Positions 1 to 7,953 of a stretch of 21,185 bases of DNA are shown piece after piece. Source of the stretch: Phycisphaerales bacterium UBA1910 (GTDB lineage: Bacteria > Planctomycetota > Phycisphaerae > Phycisphaerales > UBA1924); contig DDGE01000037.1 of assembly GCA_002337545.1 (NCBI GenBank), positions 1 through 21,185 of the forward strand. Direction: 5' to 3'. How positions within the stretch are numbered: the first letter of the stretch is position 1; each line of letters starts with the position of its first letter. The notes below the pieces were generated by a model. The model saw nothing but the letters and a program-made list of their open reading frames with translations, did no database searches and was not told where the DNA came from. A program made the position numbers and the translations under genes.

Positions 1-1
1 T

Positions 2-634
2 GTGACGCGGGATACGACGCCCGCGTTTGTGTATGCGACGACACGCGATTGGGCGGGGTACTTTGAGGTGACGCAGGGTCGGCCGCCTCGGGATACCTTG
101 TTGCACGCGTTGGACTTGTTTTCGCGAGAACCGAGCGATCGGACGCGTTTCGCGGTGGATCTCGGTTGCGGCGAGGGGCGTGATACGGCGGAGTTGCTCC
201 GGCGAGGGTGGAAGGTCCACGCGATCGATGGTCACCCGGACGGATTGACACGTCTCATGCATCGGGATGACCATGACGCGATGGAGCGTTTGACGATGCA
301 ACTCGCTTCACTGGAACGGGTTGAGTTGCCCAAATGCGATCTGCTCAACGCGAGTTTCTCCCTTCCTTTCTGTGAGCCAGCAGCGTTTGAGACGATGTGG
401 GCTCGGATCGTGGATGCGATCGAGATTGACGGGCGATTCTCGGGGCAGTTGTTCGGGGATCGAGATTCGTGGGCATCGATCCCGGATCGGTCGCACTTTA
501 CGCGCGATCAAGTTGAGGCGTTTCTTGCTCCATTTGAGATCGAGATGCTGAAAGAGGAAGAGCGGAAAGGCCAAGACTGTTCTGGTGTGGCGAAACACTG
601 GCATGTGTTCCACATCGTCGCACGCAAGAAGTAG
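2..634 (+). CDS. Class I SAM-dependent methyltransferase
   Basis: Predicted methyltransferase of about 210 residues using S-adenosylmethionine; the substrate is unknown. The SAM-binding motif I is clear: hydrophobic strand then DLGCGEGRDT at about residues 53-62, followed by an acidic end of strand 2 (HAIDGHPDG, about 73-81). The fold resembles the small TehB-like group, but nothing here identifies the acceptor. The N-terminal stretch with GRPPRDTLL is a pattern I associate with a family of small bacterial methyltransferases. The first available start is GTG at base 2; the true start could lie outside the window, so the N-terminus is uncertain. The gene ends 30 bases before the ABC transporter ATPase, on the same strand, and could be co-transcribed with it. 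Confidence 0.8.
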   Translation: MTRDTTPAFVYATTRDWAGYFEVTQGRPPRDTLLHALDLFSREPSDRTRFAVDLGCGEGRDTAELLRRGWKVHAIDGHPDGLTRLMHRDDHDAMERLTMQLASLERVELPKCDLLNASFSLPFCEPAAFETMWARIVDAIEIDGRFSGQLFGDRDSWASIPDRSHFTRDQVEAFLAPFEIEMLKEEERKGQDCSGVAKHWHVFHIVARKK

Positions 635-664
635 TACACTGGGCAGAACCCAGGAGGACGATGG

Positions 665-1633
665 ATGGAAGCCGTCATAGATGTGCAGGGCGTGGAGAAG
701 ATGTACCGCAGGCGGGTCCACGCGCTGCGTGGGGTCGATCTGCGAGTCGGGTCGGGCGAGATCTTTGGTCTGCTTGGCCCGAATGGTGCGGGCAAATCCA
801 CGCTCGTGAAGGTGCTCCTAACGGTGATCAGGGCAACGAAGTGCCAAGGAACGCTCTTAGGATCCAAAGTCGGCGACAAGAGCGTTCTCAGTCAGGTCGG
901 GTATCTCCCAGAACATCACAACTTCCCGAAATACCTCACGAGCAGGCAACTGCTCCGCCACTTTGGTGCGATGTCGGGTGTTCAGCGGGCCCAGCGGAAT
1001 CGAAAAGCGGATGAGCTGCTCGAAGTTGTTGGGATGAAGGAATGGGCAAACGCAAAGCTCGGAAGCTATTCCAAGGGGATGCGTCAGCGGGTAGGGCTCG
1101 CTCAAGCGTTAATGAATGATCCCAAACTGGTGATTCTGGATGAGCCAACGGACGGGGTGGACCCGATCGGGCGAAAGGACATCCGTGAGGTGCTGATCCG
1201 GTTGAAGGATGAGGGGCGGACGGTGTTCCTGAACTCGCACCTGCTCAGTGAGCTTGAGATGGTGTGCGACCGGGTGGCGATCATGGTGCACGGGCTTGTG
1301 CGTCAGCAGGGAACGATCGAAGAACTCACCGACGGGCAGAGCGGGTTCGCGGTTCGGGCGATGGAGCCGATCAGCGAAGAAGTACGAAACACGGTCGTCG
1401 CTCGGATGGGTGGGGTTGAATCAGTACACACGAATGATCCGAATGAACTCGTGTTTGCGACGAGCGATGCGGATGTCGCGCAGCCTGTGATTGATGCGTT
1501 GCGAGCGAACGGCGTGATCATCCGTCAGTTCGGGTTCCGACGCCCGTCTTTGGAAGAACTCTTCGTGAAGGCGGTGCAGGAGCATCCTGATGGAGCTCGG
1601 CCTGGTGCCCAGCGGAAGGGGGCACGGTCATGA
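665..1633 (+). CDS. ABC transporter ATP-binding protein
   Basis: ATPase subunit of an ABC-2 type exporter, 322 residues, cytoplasmic and bound to the membrane partner encoded next. The Walker A motif GPNGAGKST is at residues 38-46, the signature region SYSKGMRQR at 134-142, and Walker B LVILDEP at 155-161, followed by a D-loop and the switch His in LNSHLLSE. About 90 residues after the nucleotide-binding domain form the C-terminal extension usual in CcmA/NatA-like exporters. The ATG at 665 is preceded by a strong AGGAGG at 652-657. The start of the permease overlaps its stop by four bases (ATGA), so the two are translationally coupled. The transported substrate cannot be told from the sequence. 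Confidence 0.93.
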   Translation: MEAVIDVQGVEKMYRRRVHALRGVDLRVGSGEIFGLLGPNGAGKSTLVKVLLTVIRATKCQGTLLGSKVGDKSVLSQVGYLPEHHNFPKYLTSRQLLRHFGAMSGVQRAQRNRKADELLEVVGMKEWANAKLGSYSKGMRQRVGLAQALMNDPKLVILDEPTDGVDPIGRKDIREVLIRLKDEGRTVFLNSHLLSELEMVCDRVAIMVHGLVRQQGTIEELTDGQSGFAVRAMEPISEEVRNTVVARMGGVESVHTNDPNELVFATSDADVAQPVIDALRANGVIIRQFGFRRPSLEELFVKAVQEHPDGARPGAQRKGARS

Positions 1634-2787
1634 TTCTGATGCAGACGAAGGCGCTGTTTATTGATGCGTATCGGGAACTCAATGCGAAAAAGCTGTTCTG
1701 GATTTCGATCGTGTTGTCAGCCTTGCTCGTGGTGCTCTTTGCATCGATCGGGTACGACGAAGACGGTGTGAGTTTTCTCTGGATGAATGTCAGTTTTCTC
1801 CCGTTTCGTCCGAGCATTGTGAGCCGGGAGTTTTTCTATCTTGAGATCCTGTTCTCTGGTATTGGGATTCGATTTTGGTTGACCTGGGTCATTACGATTT
1901 TGGCGTTGGTTTCAACGGCTGGTGTAATCCCTGATCTGATCGCGAGTGGCACGATCGAAACGACGCTATCGAAGCCGATATCCCGTACGCGACTCTTCCT
2001 GACGAAATACTGCACAGGGTTGATGTTCGTCGCGTTGCAGGTTGGGGCGTTCTCGATCGGCTCGTTCCTAGCCATTGGTATCCGGGGCGGGGTTTGGGAA
2101 CCGAACCTGTTCCTCGCAATCCCGATCGTACTCGCGTTGTTCAGCTTCCTATTCTCGGTTTCGGCGACGATCGGGATGATCACTCGGGCAGCGATGCCGG
2201 CACTTTTGATAACCTGCCTGCTCTGGGCCGTGATTTTTCTGATGAATATTGCGGACGCGTCGTTGCTGATGTTCAAGGTGAACAGCGAGATCCTCGTCGA
2301 GCAGCGTGAAGCGCGGATCGTTGAGATCACGGAAAACACTACTCGGCTCATCCGATCAGAACGCAATCGAGAAGAACCCGGATCTGGCGATGGGTACGAG
2401 CCCTCGATGGAAGAGATTGAAACTCGGAATCAGTTCCTGCCGCAGATCGTTGAGGGGCTAGAGGATGATCGCGAGGATCTCCGTCAGTTGACCTTCTGGC
2501 ACAACCTGATCTTTACAGTCAAGACAGTGCTGCCGAAGACTGTTGAAACCAAGGATCTGTTGAGTAAACATCTTGTCGATCCATCGCTGTACCCAGAGCG
2601 TGAGCGTAATCAGGTTGAAGAGCCGGAAGATCCGAACACCTTTGTGATCGATCAAGCGGAGACGGAAAAACGCATGCAGGAAGAGATGCGTGGGCGATCG
2701 CTGCTCTGGGTGCTTGGGACCTCGTTCTTGTTTGAAGGTGTACTTGTACTCTTCTGTCTCTGGCGGTTCAATCGGCGAGACTTCTGA
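1630..2787 (+). CDS. ABC-2 type transporter permease
   Basis: Membrane partner of the preceding ATPase, 385 residues. Hydrophobic segments are visible near residues 23-42, 80-100, 130-150, 160-180 and 186-206, and a last one near 357-378 just before the C-terminal RFNRRDF. Between the fifth and sixth segments lies a hydrophilic, charged region of about 150 residues, rich in Glu and Arg, which is large for this family and probably lies outside the membrane. The segment GTIETTLSKPISRTRLFLTK in the first half is typical of ABC-2 permeases of the NosY/YhaP type. The start overlaps the ATPase stop (ATGA); an internal ATG nine bases on is an alternative. It converges on proC, with four bases between the stops. 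Confidence 0.85.
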   Translation: MILMQTKALFIDAYRELNAKKLFWISIVLSALLVVLFASIGYDEDGVSFLWMNVSFLPFRPSIVSREFFYLEILFSGIGIRFWLTWVITILALVSTAGVIPDLIASGTIETTLSKPISRTRLFLTKYCTGLMFVALQVGAFSIGSFLAIGIRGGVWEPNLFLAIPIVLALFSFLFSVSATIGMITRAAMPALLITCLLWAVIFLMNIADASLLMFKVNSEILVEQREARIVEITENTTRLIRSERNREEPGSGDGYEPSMEEIETRNQFLPQIVEGLEDDREDLRQLTFWHNLIFTVKTVLPKTVETKDLLSKHLVDPSLYPERERNQVEEPEDPNTFVIDQAETEKRMQEEMRGRSLLWVLGTSFLFEGVLVLFCLWRFNRRDF

Positions 2788-2791
2788 TCAA

Positions 2792-3628
2792 TCACTCGCT
2801 TGCGAGTTCGCGTCCTCGGTCTCTAGCAGCAGTGAGGGCGGCGACAATGGCGTTCATGACACCCGTGTCATCGAGCGTGGTTGTGGCGGCGTAAGTCGTG
2901 CCATTCTTGCTCGTGACTTTCGCGCGTAAGTCGCTCGGCGATTCTGGCGAGTTCGTAAGGAGCTGTGATGAGCCGAGGATTGTCTGACGGACGATCGTGC
3001 TCGCCTGATCCGCTGTGAAGCCAATGGACTCAGCAGCACGCATCATCCCCTCAGCGAGGTAGAACAGGTAGGCCGGCCCGGATCCCGCTACAGCCGTGAA
3101 CGCATCGATCATGGATTCGGGAATCTCAATCACCTCCCCCACGGCCTCAAACAAGGTGCGGACACTTTGGAGATCGGAAGCCTCGGGATCGTTGTCGCTG
3201 GCAATGGCCGTCATTCCTAAGCCAATTTGGGCTGGCGTATTGGGCATGACTCGGATCACGCGATCATCTTCGCGAACAAGAGATTGAATCGTGTCAATGC
3301 GTGAGCCTGCAAGAATCGAGACCCATGTGCAGGAGGGGCAGTCATACGCGTTCATCGCATCTATCAGCGGCTGCACCGCGTCTCGGAGCATCTGGGGCTT
3401 GACCGCGAGCAGTATGAGCGGGCGGTCCCCATCGAGGGTATTGATCCATTCAACAGCGCCTCGGGGTGACTCAAACGCGTTCGCGAACAATGCCCTCCGA
3501 TCCGAGTTCGGATCCAAGACCGCGAGTCGGTCATGAGGCAACACACTGGCGTTCTGAGCACCATTGAGAATGGCATAAGCCATATTTCCTGCGCCGATCG
3601 AGAGTACCGGTGATTCAAGTGTCTTCAT
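2792..3628 (-). CDS. proC: Pyrroline-5-carboxylate reductase
   Basis: Catalyses the last step of proline synthesis, the NAD(P)H-dependent reduction of 1-pyrroline-5-carboxylate to L-proline, in the cytoplasm. It has 278 residues, the normal family length. The Rossmann motif GAGNM is at residues 12-16, AVKPQ at 75-79, MPNTPA at 128-133 and GSGPAY at 182-187. The C-terminal family signature LRAKVTSKNGTTYAA is at 234-248. The ATG is at 3626-3628 on the reverse strand. No convincing ribosome binding site is seen; instead a TACAGT hexamer (3634-3639, reverse strand) ends five bases before the ATG, so the mRNA may be leaderless. The gene stands alone and diverges from accA. Confidence 0.96.
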   Translation of the reverse strand: MKTLESPVLSIGAGNMAYAILNGAQNASVLPHDRLAVLDPNSDRRALFANAFESPRGAVEWINTLDGDRPLILLAVKPQMLRDAVQPLIDAMNAYDCPSCTWVSILAGSRIDTIQSLVREDDRVIRVMPNTPAQIGLGMTAIASDNDPEASDLQSVRTLFEAVGEVIEIPESMIDAFTAVAGSGPAYLFYLAEGMMRAAESIGFTADQASTIVRQTILGSSQLLTNSPESPSDLRAKVTSKNGTTYAATTTLDDTGVMNAIVAALTAARDRGRELASE

Positions 3629-3660
3629 GTGTGACTGTACCCTTTTCGCTCTGGAGATGG

Positions 3661-3666
3661 TACAAT
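3661..3666 (+). promoter_or_regulatory. Possible -10 element for accA
   Basis: TACAAT matches the sigma-70 -10 consensus at five of six positions and lies about 40 bases before the preferred accA ATG. I see no good -35 at 16-18 bases, so this call is weak. A start here would leave the ATG at 3627 outside the transcript. Confidence 0.3.
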
Positions 3667-3707
3667 TCGAGGTTGCAGAATCGATTCCTGATTGGAATGA
3701 GGTGTCT

Positions 3708-4733
3708 ATGTCCAGTTTCTATCAACTCGCGTTTGAGAAGCCCATCATTGAACTCGAGAAGCGGATCAAGGAAGCACAGGGCGCTGCGGGCGCTGAGATC
3801 CCCGCGCTCGGTGGAGTTGCGGAGACGGCAGGGGCTACGAATGAGGTATCTGCGGATGTCGCGAAACTGGTCGAGGAGCGAGAGCAAACACTCAAGAAGA
3901 TCTACAAGGATCTCTCTCCATGGAACACCGTCCGTGTAGCGCGTCATCCTGATCGCCCGCAGACCCGCGATTACATCAATCACATGACTCGTGATTTCTG
4001 CGAACTCGCGGGCGATCGTCGCTTCGGTGATGATCCAGCACTCGTCACCGGCTTTGGACGCATCGGCGGGCGTAAATGCCTGATCGTTGGCCACCAAAAG
4101 GGTAAGACAACGCAGGAGAAGCTTGCGTGTCATTTCGGATGTGCGCACCCCGAGGGCTATCGCAAGGCACTCGAGAAGATGAAGAAAGCCGAGAAGTTCG
4201 GATTACCGATCGTCACACTGGTTGACACGCCGGGCGCCTATCCCGGGCTCGGCGCAGAGGAACGAGGTCAGGCCGAAGCGATCGCAAAGAATCTGATGGA
4301 AATGGCCAGGATCAGGGTTCCAATCGTCAGCATCGTTATCGGTGAAGGCGGTTCAGGCGGTGCTCTGGGCATCGCGGTCGGGGATCGCGTTGGCATGCTG
4401 GCCTACTCGTGGTACTCCGTGATCTCGCCTGAGGGTTGTGCGGCGATCCTCTGGAAAGAAGCGAATGAAACCACGAATACCGCCGCAGCGGAAGCGCTTC
4501 ACCTCACTGCTCGCGACAACATGAAACTCCAGATTGTTGACGATGTGATCGAGGAGCCACTCGGTGGTGCCCACCGCGATCCGACCCGCGCTTCAGAACT
4601 CTTGCAGGATTGGATTGTCAAGCAGCTCGACGAGCTTGAGAAACTGAGCCCCGAGGAACTCGTGAACGGTCGTTATGAGCGATTCCGGAAGCTCGGCGAG
4701 TTCGATGAACAAGCCGAAACCGCCCCCGTTTGA
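3708..4733 (+). CDS. accA: Acetyl-CoA carboxylase carboxyltransferase subunit alpha
   Basis: Alpha subunit of the carboxyltransferase half of acetyl-CoA carboxylase, which makes malonyl-CoA for fatty acid synthesis together with AccD; accD is not in this window. The reading frame is open from an ATG at 3627, but ATG 3708 is preferred. The protein then begins MSSFYQLAFEKPI, which aligns with the E. coli N-terminus, and GAGG sits five bases upstream. This gives 341 residues. Conserved family segments are GHQKG, the PEGYRKALEKM helix, DTPGAYPGLGAEERGQ from D173, GEGGSGGA at 212-219, SVISPEGCAAILWK and EPLGGAHRDP. A short Ala/Gly-rich stretch near residues 23-42 looks like a loop insertion. It is followed by a weak terminator-like structure and the dksA-like promoter. 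Confidence 0.96.
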   Translation: MSSFYQLAFEKPIIELEKRIKEAQGAAGAEIPALGGVAETAGATNEVSADVAKLVEEREQTLKKIYKDLSPWNTVRVARHPDRPQTRDYINHMTRDFCELAGDRRFGDDPALVTGFGRIGGRKCLIVGHQKGKTTQEKLACHFGCAHPEGYRKALEKMKKAEKFGLPIVTLVDTPGAYPGLGAEERGQAEAIAKNLMEMARIRVPIVSIVIGEGGSGGALGIAVGDRVGMLAYSWYSVISPEGCAAILWKEANETTNTAAAEALHLTARDNMKLQIVDDVIEEPLGGAHRDPTRASELLQDWIVKQLDELEKLSPEELVNGRYERFRKLGEFDEQAETAPV

Positions 4734-4749
4734 CGCCACAGAGCATGTA

Positions 4750-4795
4750 AAAGCCAGTTGAAGACCACCTGTTTGGGTGTTTTTCGGCGGGCTTT
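4750..4795 (+). terminator. Possible accA terminator
   Basis: An outer 6-bp stem (AAAGCC at 4750-4755 with GGCTTT at 4790-4795) encloses a small inner hairpin (CACC at 4766-4769 with GGTG at 4776-4779) that is followed directly by a run of five T. The inner stem is only four pairs, so efficiency is doubtful. The right arm of the outer stem touches the -35 of the next gene. Confidence 0.35.
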
Positions 4796-4822
4796 GACTG
4801 CGGGCGGCTATGCGCCTATTCT
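4794..4822 (+). promoter_or_regulatory. Promoter for the dksA-like gene and lspA
   Basis: TTGACT at 4794-4799 and TATTCT at 4817-4822 are separated by exactly 17 bases, a good sigma-70 arrangement. The start of transcription would be near 4829, giving a leader of about 50 bases before TTG 4879. It also makes the upstream ATG at 4810 unusable. An inverted repeat (CTATTC at 4816-4821, GAATAG about eight bases later) covers the -10. Confidence 0.6.
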
Positions 4823-4878
4823 TGTGCCCGAATAGCGGGGTTCGGACTCTGCTTCCGGAACACCGTGAGGGATGTCGC

Positions 4879-5826
4879 TTGGCGAAGAAAAAAGTCACGA
4901 AAAAGAAGACCGTGAAGAAGAAGGCTGCTCGCAAGAGCACTTCGAAGAAATCGCCGCGTACTTCTGCAAAGAAGACGACGAAAAAGAAATCCTCAAAGAA
5001 AGCCCCGGCAAAGCGGAAAACGACGGCTTCCAAGAAGGTGACTAAGAAAAAGGTTGCCAAGAAAACCGTAAAAAAGAAGGTCACCAAGAAGAAGGTCGCC
5101 AAGAAGTCCACTTCGAAAAAATCCACGAAGAAAACATCTTCGAAAAAAGCCGCCTCAAAGAGCTCTTCCAAGAAGAGCACTTCGAAGAAAACTGCGAGCA
5201 AAAAACCCTCCCCAACTTCTGATACCAAAGCCAAGCCGGAAACTGAGAAAAAGCCTCAGACAGGCGGAGCTGGGAAAACAACGAAGAAAAAACGCTCGAG
5301 CAAAGCAAAGAAACCAGTTCTCAAGATGCCTGTTCGCCCGCTTCTTCTTGGTCCCAATGGCCCCTCGATCAAGCCGCTCATTCCTTCTGGCAAGGACAAC
5401 AAACAGCACGCGTCTGTATTGGACAATGTGACCTCTCGTCGGACGAAGACCCCTCTGACGAAGACGCAGCTCGAGAAATATCGCTTGATCTTGCTCCAGA
5501 AACGCGCCGAGTTACTCGGCGATATACAGAATCTGGAACAGGAAGCTCTGCGGAGCGATTCTGGCCGCTCGAGCCATACCGCACAACACATCGATGAAGC
5601 CGGCTCAGAGAGTTATGAGCAGTCACTCAATCTGAATTTGGCTGCTTCTGATCGTGAGCGAATCAATGAGATCGATGCAGCGCTTCAACGAATCAAGGAC
5701 CGCACATACGGTCTGTGTGAGCTGACTTTCGAACCGATCAAGAAAGCTCGACTCGATGAAATCCCATGGACCCGATACACGATCGAAGCCGCTCGCGAGC
5801 TCGATCGACGGGGTGGGCATCGTTGA
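4879..5826 (+). CDS. DksA/TraR-like protein with long Lys-rich N-terminal region
   Basis: About 315 residues. Roughly residues 1-150 are a Lys/Ser/Thr/Ala low-complexity region of KK-x-x-x-KK type, like the tail of histone H1. A Pro/Gly-containing linker follows, then a DksA/TraR-like part from about residue 193: a long Glu/Gln-rich helical pair and the end region YGLCELTFEPI...ARLDEIPWTRY. DksA family proteins bind the secondary channel of RNA polymerase through the coiled coil and fold the end around a zinc ion with four Cys. Here only C280 remains; the other three positions are T283, T301 and A304. TTG 4879 is chosen because a good promoter places the transcript start near 4829 and AGGGA lies seven bases upstream. 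The stop overlaps the lspA start. Function is inferred: transcription control, DNA binding, or both. Confidence 0.82.
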   Translation: MAKKKVTKKKTVKKKAARKSTSKKSPRTSAKKTTKKKSSKKAPAKRKTTASKKVTKKKVAKKTVKKKVTKKKVAKKSTSKKSTKKTSSKKAASKSSSKKSTSKKTASKKPSPTSDTKAKPETEKKPQTGGAGKTTKKKRSSKAKKPVLKMPVRPLLLGPNGPSIKPLIPSGKDNKQHASVLDNVTSRRTKTPLTKTQLEKYRLILLQKRAELLGDIQNLEQEALRSDSGRSSHTAQHIDEAGSESYEQSLNLNLAASDRERINEIDAALQRIKDRTYGLCELTFEPIKKARLDEIPWTRYTIEAARELDRRGGHR

Positions 5827-6500
5827 CACATCGCAGCTCTGACACCTCGCTGAGACCCGGGTCTGCGAGCAAGCGGGCGTGGCTGATTCTGATCCTGACG
5901 ACGCTCGTTGGGTTGATTCTAGATCTCTGGACGAAAGCTCTGGCATTTGAGCGTGTGGTTGGTTACCCGGTTCAAGTGGAACGAGAACAGGTTTTACAGG
6001 TACCCGACCTGGGAGTGCTCATTCCTCCGCATGAACCTGTAACCGTAGTTCCGAATGTGCTTGAGCTCACACTTGTCTTGAATCCCGGAGCGGTCTTTGG
6101 CATCGGCGCGGGGAAGCGATGGTTTTTCATCATCTTCACGGTCATTGCCTGCGTCGTTGCACTGACCCTCTTTGTGAAGTGGACTCGAGCCAAGGATTGG
6201 GTAGCTCACGCGGGATTCGGTCTGATTATCTCGGGGGGAATCGGAAATCTGTACGATCGATTGCTGTTTGCGTGTGTCCGAGACTTTATTCATCCTCTGC
6301 CCGGCGTGCGATTGCCATTTGGTCTGTCTTGGCCAGGGGGGAATACCGAGATCTGGCCATATGTGTCAAATGTCGCCGATGCGTTTCTGATCGTGGGTAT
6401 CGTGATGCTTATGTACCATGCATGGCGACTTCCAGACCCAACAAAGGAAACCGCGGATCAGGATCCAGACAGACCGGATGCTGAAACGAAAGCTGGATGA
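5823..6500 (+). CDS. lspA: Lipoprotein signal peptidase (signal peptidase II)
   Basis: Inner-membrane aspartic protease that removes the signal peptide from prolipoproteins after lipid transfer to the Cys. It has 225 residues, somewhat long because of a loop insertion at about 43-80. Family motifs are DLWTKALAF at 34-42, LNPGAVFGI at 86-94, GGIGNLYDR at 138-146, and the two catalytic Asp regions VRDFIHP (D154) and SNVADAF (D186). Hydrophobic helices lie near 19-40, 99-118, 127-142 and 180-197. An in-frame ATG exists at 5766, but TTG 5823, which overlaps the preceding TGA and is preceded by a GGGGTGGG stretch, gives the expected N-terminus. It is probably translationally coupled to the dksA-like gene. 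Confidence 0.92.
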   Translation: MTHRSSDTSLRPGSASKRAWLILILTTLVGLILDLWTKALAFERVVGYPVQVEREQVLQVPDLGVLIPPHEPVTVVPNVLELTLVLNPGAVFGIGAGKRWFFIIFTVIACVVALTLFVKWTRAKDWVAHAGFGLIISGGIGNLYDRLLFACVRDFIHPLPGVRLPFGLSWPGGNTEIWPYVSNVADAFLIVGIVMLMYHAWRLPDPTKETADQDPDRPDAETKAG

Positions 6501-7466
6501 TTACCTGCTCATCGTGTTCGCTCTTTCCCTGATCTGATCGATCATCTCACGAACCTCATTGGCCATTCTTGAGTTGGGGAACTCATCAATAATGCGTTCC
6601 CCCACAGACTGGGCCTCATTCCAGGCGCGATCCTTCACTGCGAGTTTGAACTGCACCCCGAGGTTATCACGGGCTTTGCCAATGACCCCGCGTGCGACCT
6701 CTCGGAACTGCTCGGCTTCGTGTTCATCGAGAAGGTGATCCATCTCGTGAAGCAGATCCATTGCCTCCTCAATGTTGTCATTCTGTGCCGCTTCCAGGAA
6801 CCGTCGTTCGATTGCTTCTTTATGCCGATCACGAGCACTCACCACCCGGTGACGGAGCCCTTCCACTTGTGGCAGTTCATGAAAGACACGGGAAATACGG
6901 GCGGCTTCGGTGAGGGCTTGATCCCATTTATGTGAAGCGATGAGTTCCTCAAGACCATGGATGGCCTCATGGACTGCCTTTGAGTGTGTCTGTGCCCGTG
7001 CGCTTTCGATGCGAGTTCGGAACTGCTCTGCTTCGACACGATAACCAAAGCGTTCCGCGAGTTCACGAACGAGAACAAGCCCGGCGTCCCACTCCTGAAG
7101 CTGAATATCTTCTTCGATCGCCTTGCAGAGAAGGTCGCGCTCCTTGCGTCGATTGATGACGCGCCTTGCATCATCAGACAGGATTATGGTCTCATTGAGT
7201 GAGTTCATCGTATCGCTCAATGAACGGATCTGGGTCCGGATTCGATCGAGTTCGATCGACTGATCCTTTTCCTGATCGCCCGAACTCTGAGCGGCCAGAC
7301 AGACCGGGAGGGAGATCAGCGTGAGCAGCAGCATAACGATGCCGGCGAGGATCCAAATCTCTTTCGAGTTGGCCACACCGTGCATCATTGCACCTACAGC
7401 GACGACTGCGGCACCACCATAGATCGTGACGATCCATCCAGGGGAGAGTCTTCCTTGCTCGTCCAT
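6501..7466 (-). CDS. Membrane-anchored helical-repeat protein, unknown function
   Basis: I do not recognise this 321-residue protein. Two hydrophobic helices are at about 11-31 and 37-59, separated by a short loop. A heptad-like coiled-coil stretch follows at about 65-95, and then from about 108 to the end an all-helical region with TPR-like periodicity (W-D-x-A-L-x-x-A-x-x type units such as KWDQALTEAARI and AWNEAQSVGERI, each before a pro-rich or FPNS turn). This suggests an inner-membrane scaffold with a cytoplasmic helical-repeat domain. A clear AAGGAG precedes the ATG. The stop abuts the lspA stop with no base between (convergent). The cupin gene lies 44 bases upstream on the same strand, so an operon is possible. 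Confidence 0.75.
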   Translation of the reverse strand: MDEQGRLSPGWIVTIYGGAAVVAVGAMMHGVANSKEIWILAGIVMLLLTLISLPVCLAAQSSGDQEKDQSIELDRIRTQIRSLSDTMNSLNETIILSDDARRVINRRKERDLLCKAIEEDIQLQEWDAGLVLVRELAERFGYRVEAEQFRTRIESARAQTHSKAVHEAIHGLEELIASHKWDQALTEAARISRVFHELPQVEGLRHRVVSARDRHKEAIERRFLEAAQNDNIEEAMDLLHEMDHLLDEHEAEQFREVARGVIGKARDNLGVQFKLAVKDRAWNEAQSVGERIIDEFPNSRMANEVREMIDQIRERANTMSR

Positions 7467-7510
7467 CGCGTATCTCCTTACTCGCGTTTACCGGTGAAAC
7501 ATGCCCTGGT

Positions 7511-7888
7511 TTAGCTCCCGGGAACGGGTCCGCCGCAGTTTTGTTCTACGGGGACAAAACACAGGAATCGGAAGGGTTCTGTGGCGGTTTCCGGGACACT
7601 GAACTGGTGCAGCTCGTTCGCCGGCACGAGAACGGTGTCGCCCGACTTCAGATCGTGCTGACTTCCATCGAGCAGGACTGACGCCTGACCTGAGACCACA
7701 TACACCTCGTGTTCATAGTCGTGCTGATGCTTGGGGGTGTAGCCGCCGGGTTCGACGGCGAACGAACGCATCGCGAAGTGAGGCGCGTTGTCATCACGCC
7801 CAATCATCACAGACATGGATGCGCCCTTGACCCCGTCCATCTGCACAGGGCTCATTTCAGTATCATGGATATTTCGGATCAGTGGCAT
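7511..7888 (-). CDS. Cupin-domain protein
   Basis: Small single-domain cupin, 125 residues; a metal-binding beta-barrel whose substrate cannot be told. Cupin motif 1 runs from G48 with H54, H56 and E61, then G67. Motif 2 is PANELHQF with H94. These are the four usual metal ligands. The reading frame extends upstream to 8026, but ATG at 7888 is chosen because AGGAG lies about nine bases upstream and the added residues would overlap the divergent hydrolase gene with no family likeness. Such lone cupins often bind small acids or act in stress and sugar metabolism; that is family knowledge, not evidence for this gene. Confidence 0.85.
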   Translation of the reverse strand: MPLIRNIHDTEMSPVQMDGVKGASMSVMIGRDDNAPHFAMRSFAVEPGGYTPKHQHDYEHEVYVVSGQASVLLDGSQHDLKSGDTVLVPANELHQFSVPETATEPFRFLCFVPVEQNCGGPVPGS

Positions 7889-7919
7889 CGGTTGCGAACT
7901 CCTGATTTCTTTCTCGGGT

Positions 7920-7949
7920 TTGGTTCCCGGTCTTGTTGAGTTTACCATA
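7920..7949 (+). promoter_or_regulatory. Possible promoter for the MBL-fold hydrolase
   Basis: TTGGTT (7920-7925) and TACCAT (7944-7949) are 18 bases apart. The -10 ends four bases before the ATG at 7954, and no ribosome binding site is present, so a leaderless mRNA is suggested. The complement of the same -10 reads TATGGT toward the cupin gene, so the two genes may share the site. Confidence 0.4.
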
Positions 7950-7953
7950 GACC

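Noticed and set aside
2794..2807. Palindrome ACTCGC-TT-GCGAGT between convergent stops as a terminator
   Set aside because: The loop is only two bases, there is no T-run, and it lies inside the last proC codons.
4593..5234. 213-codon reverse-strand frame rich in Phe, Leu and Val
   Set aside because: It is the antisense of the Lys-rich region (AAG/AAA read as CTT/TTT), with no ribosome binding site and no family features.
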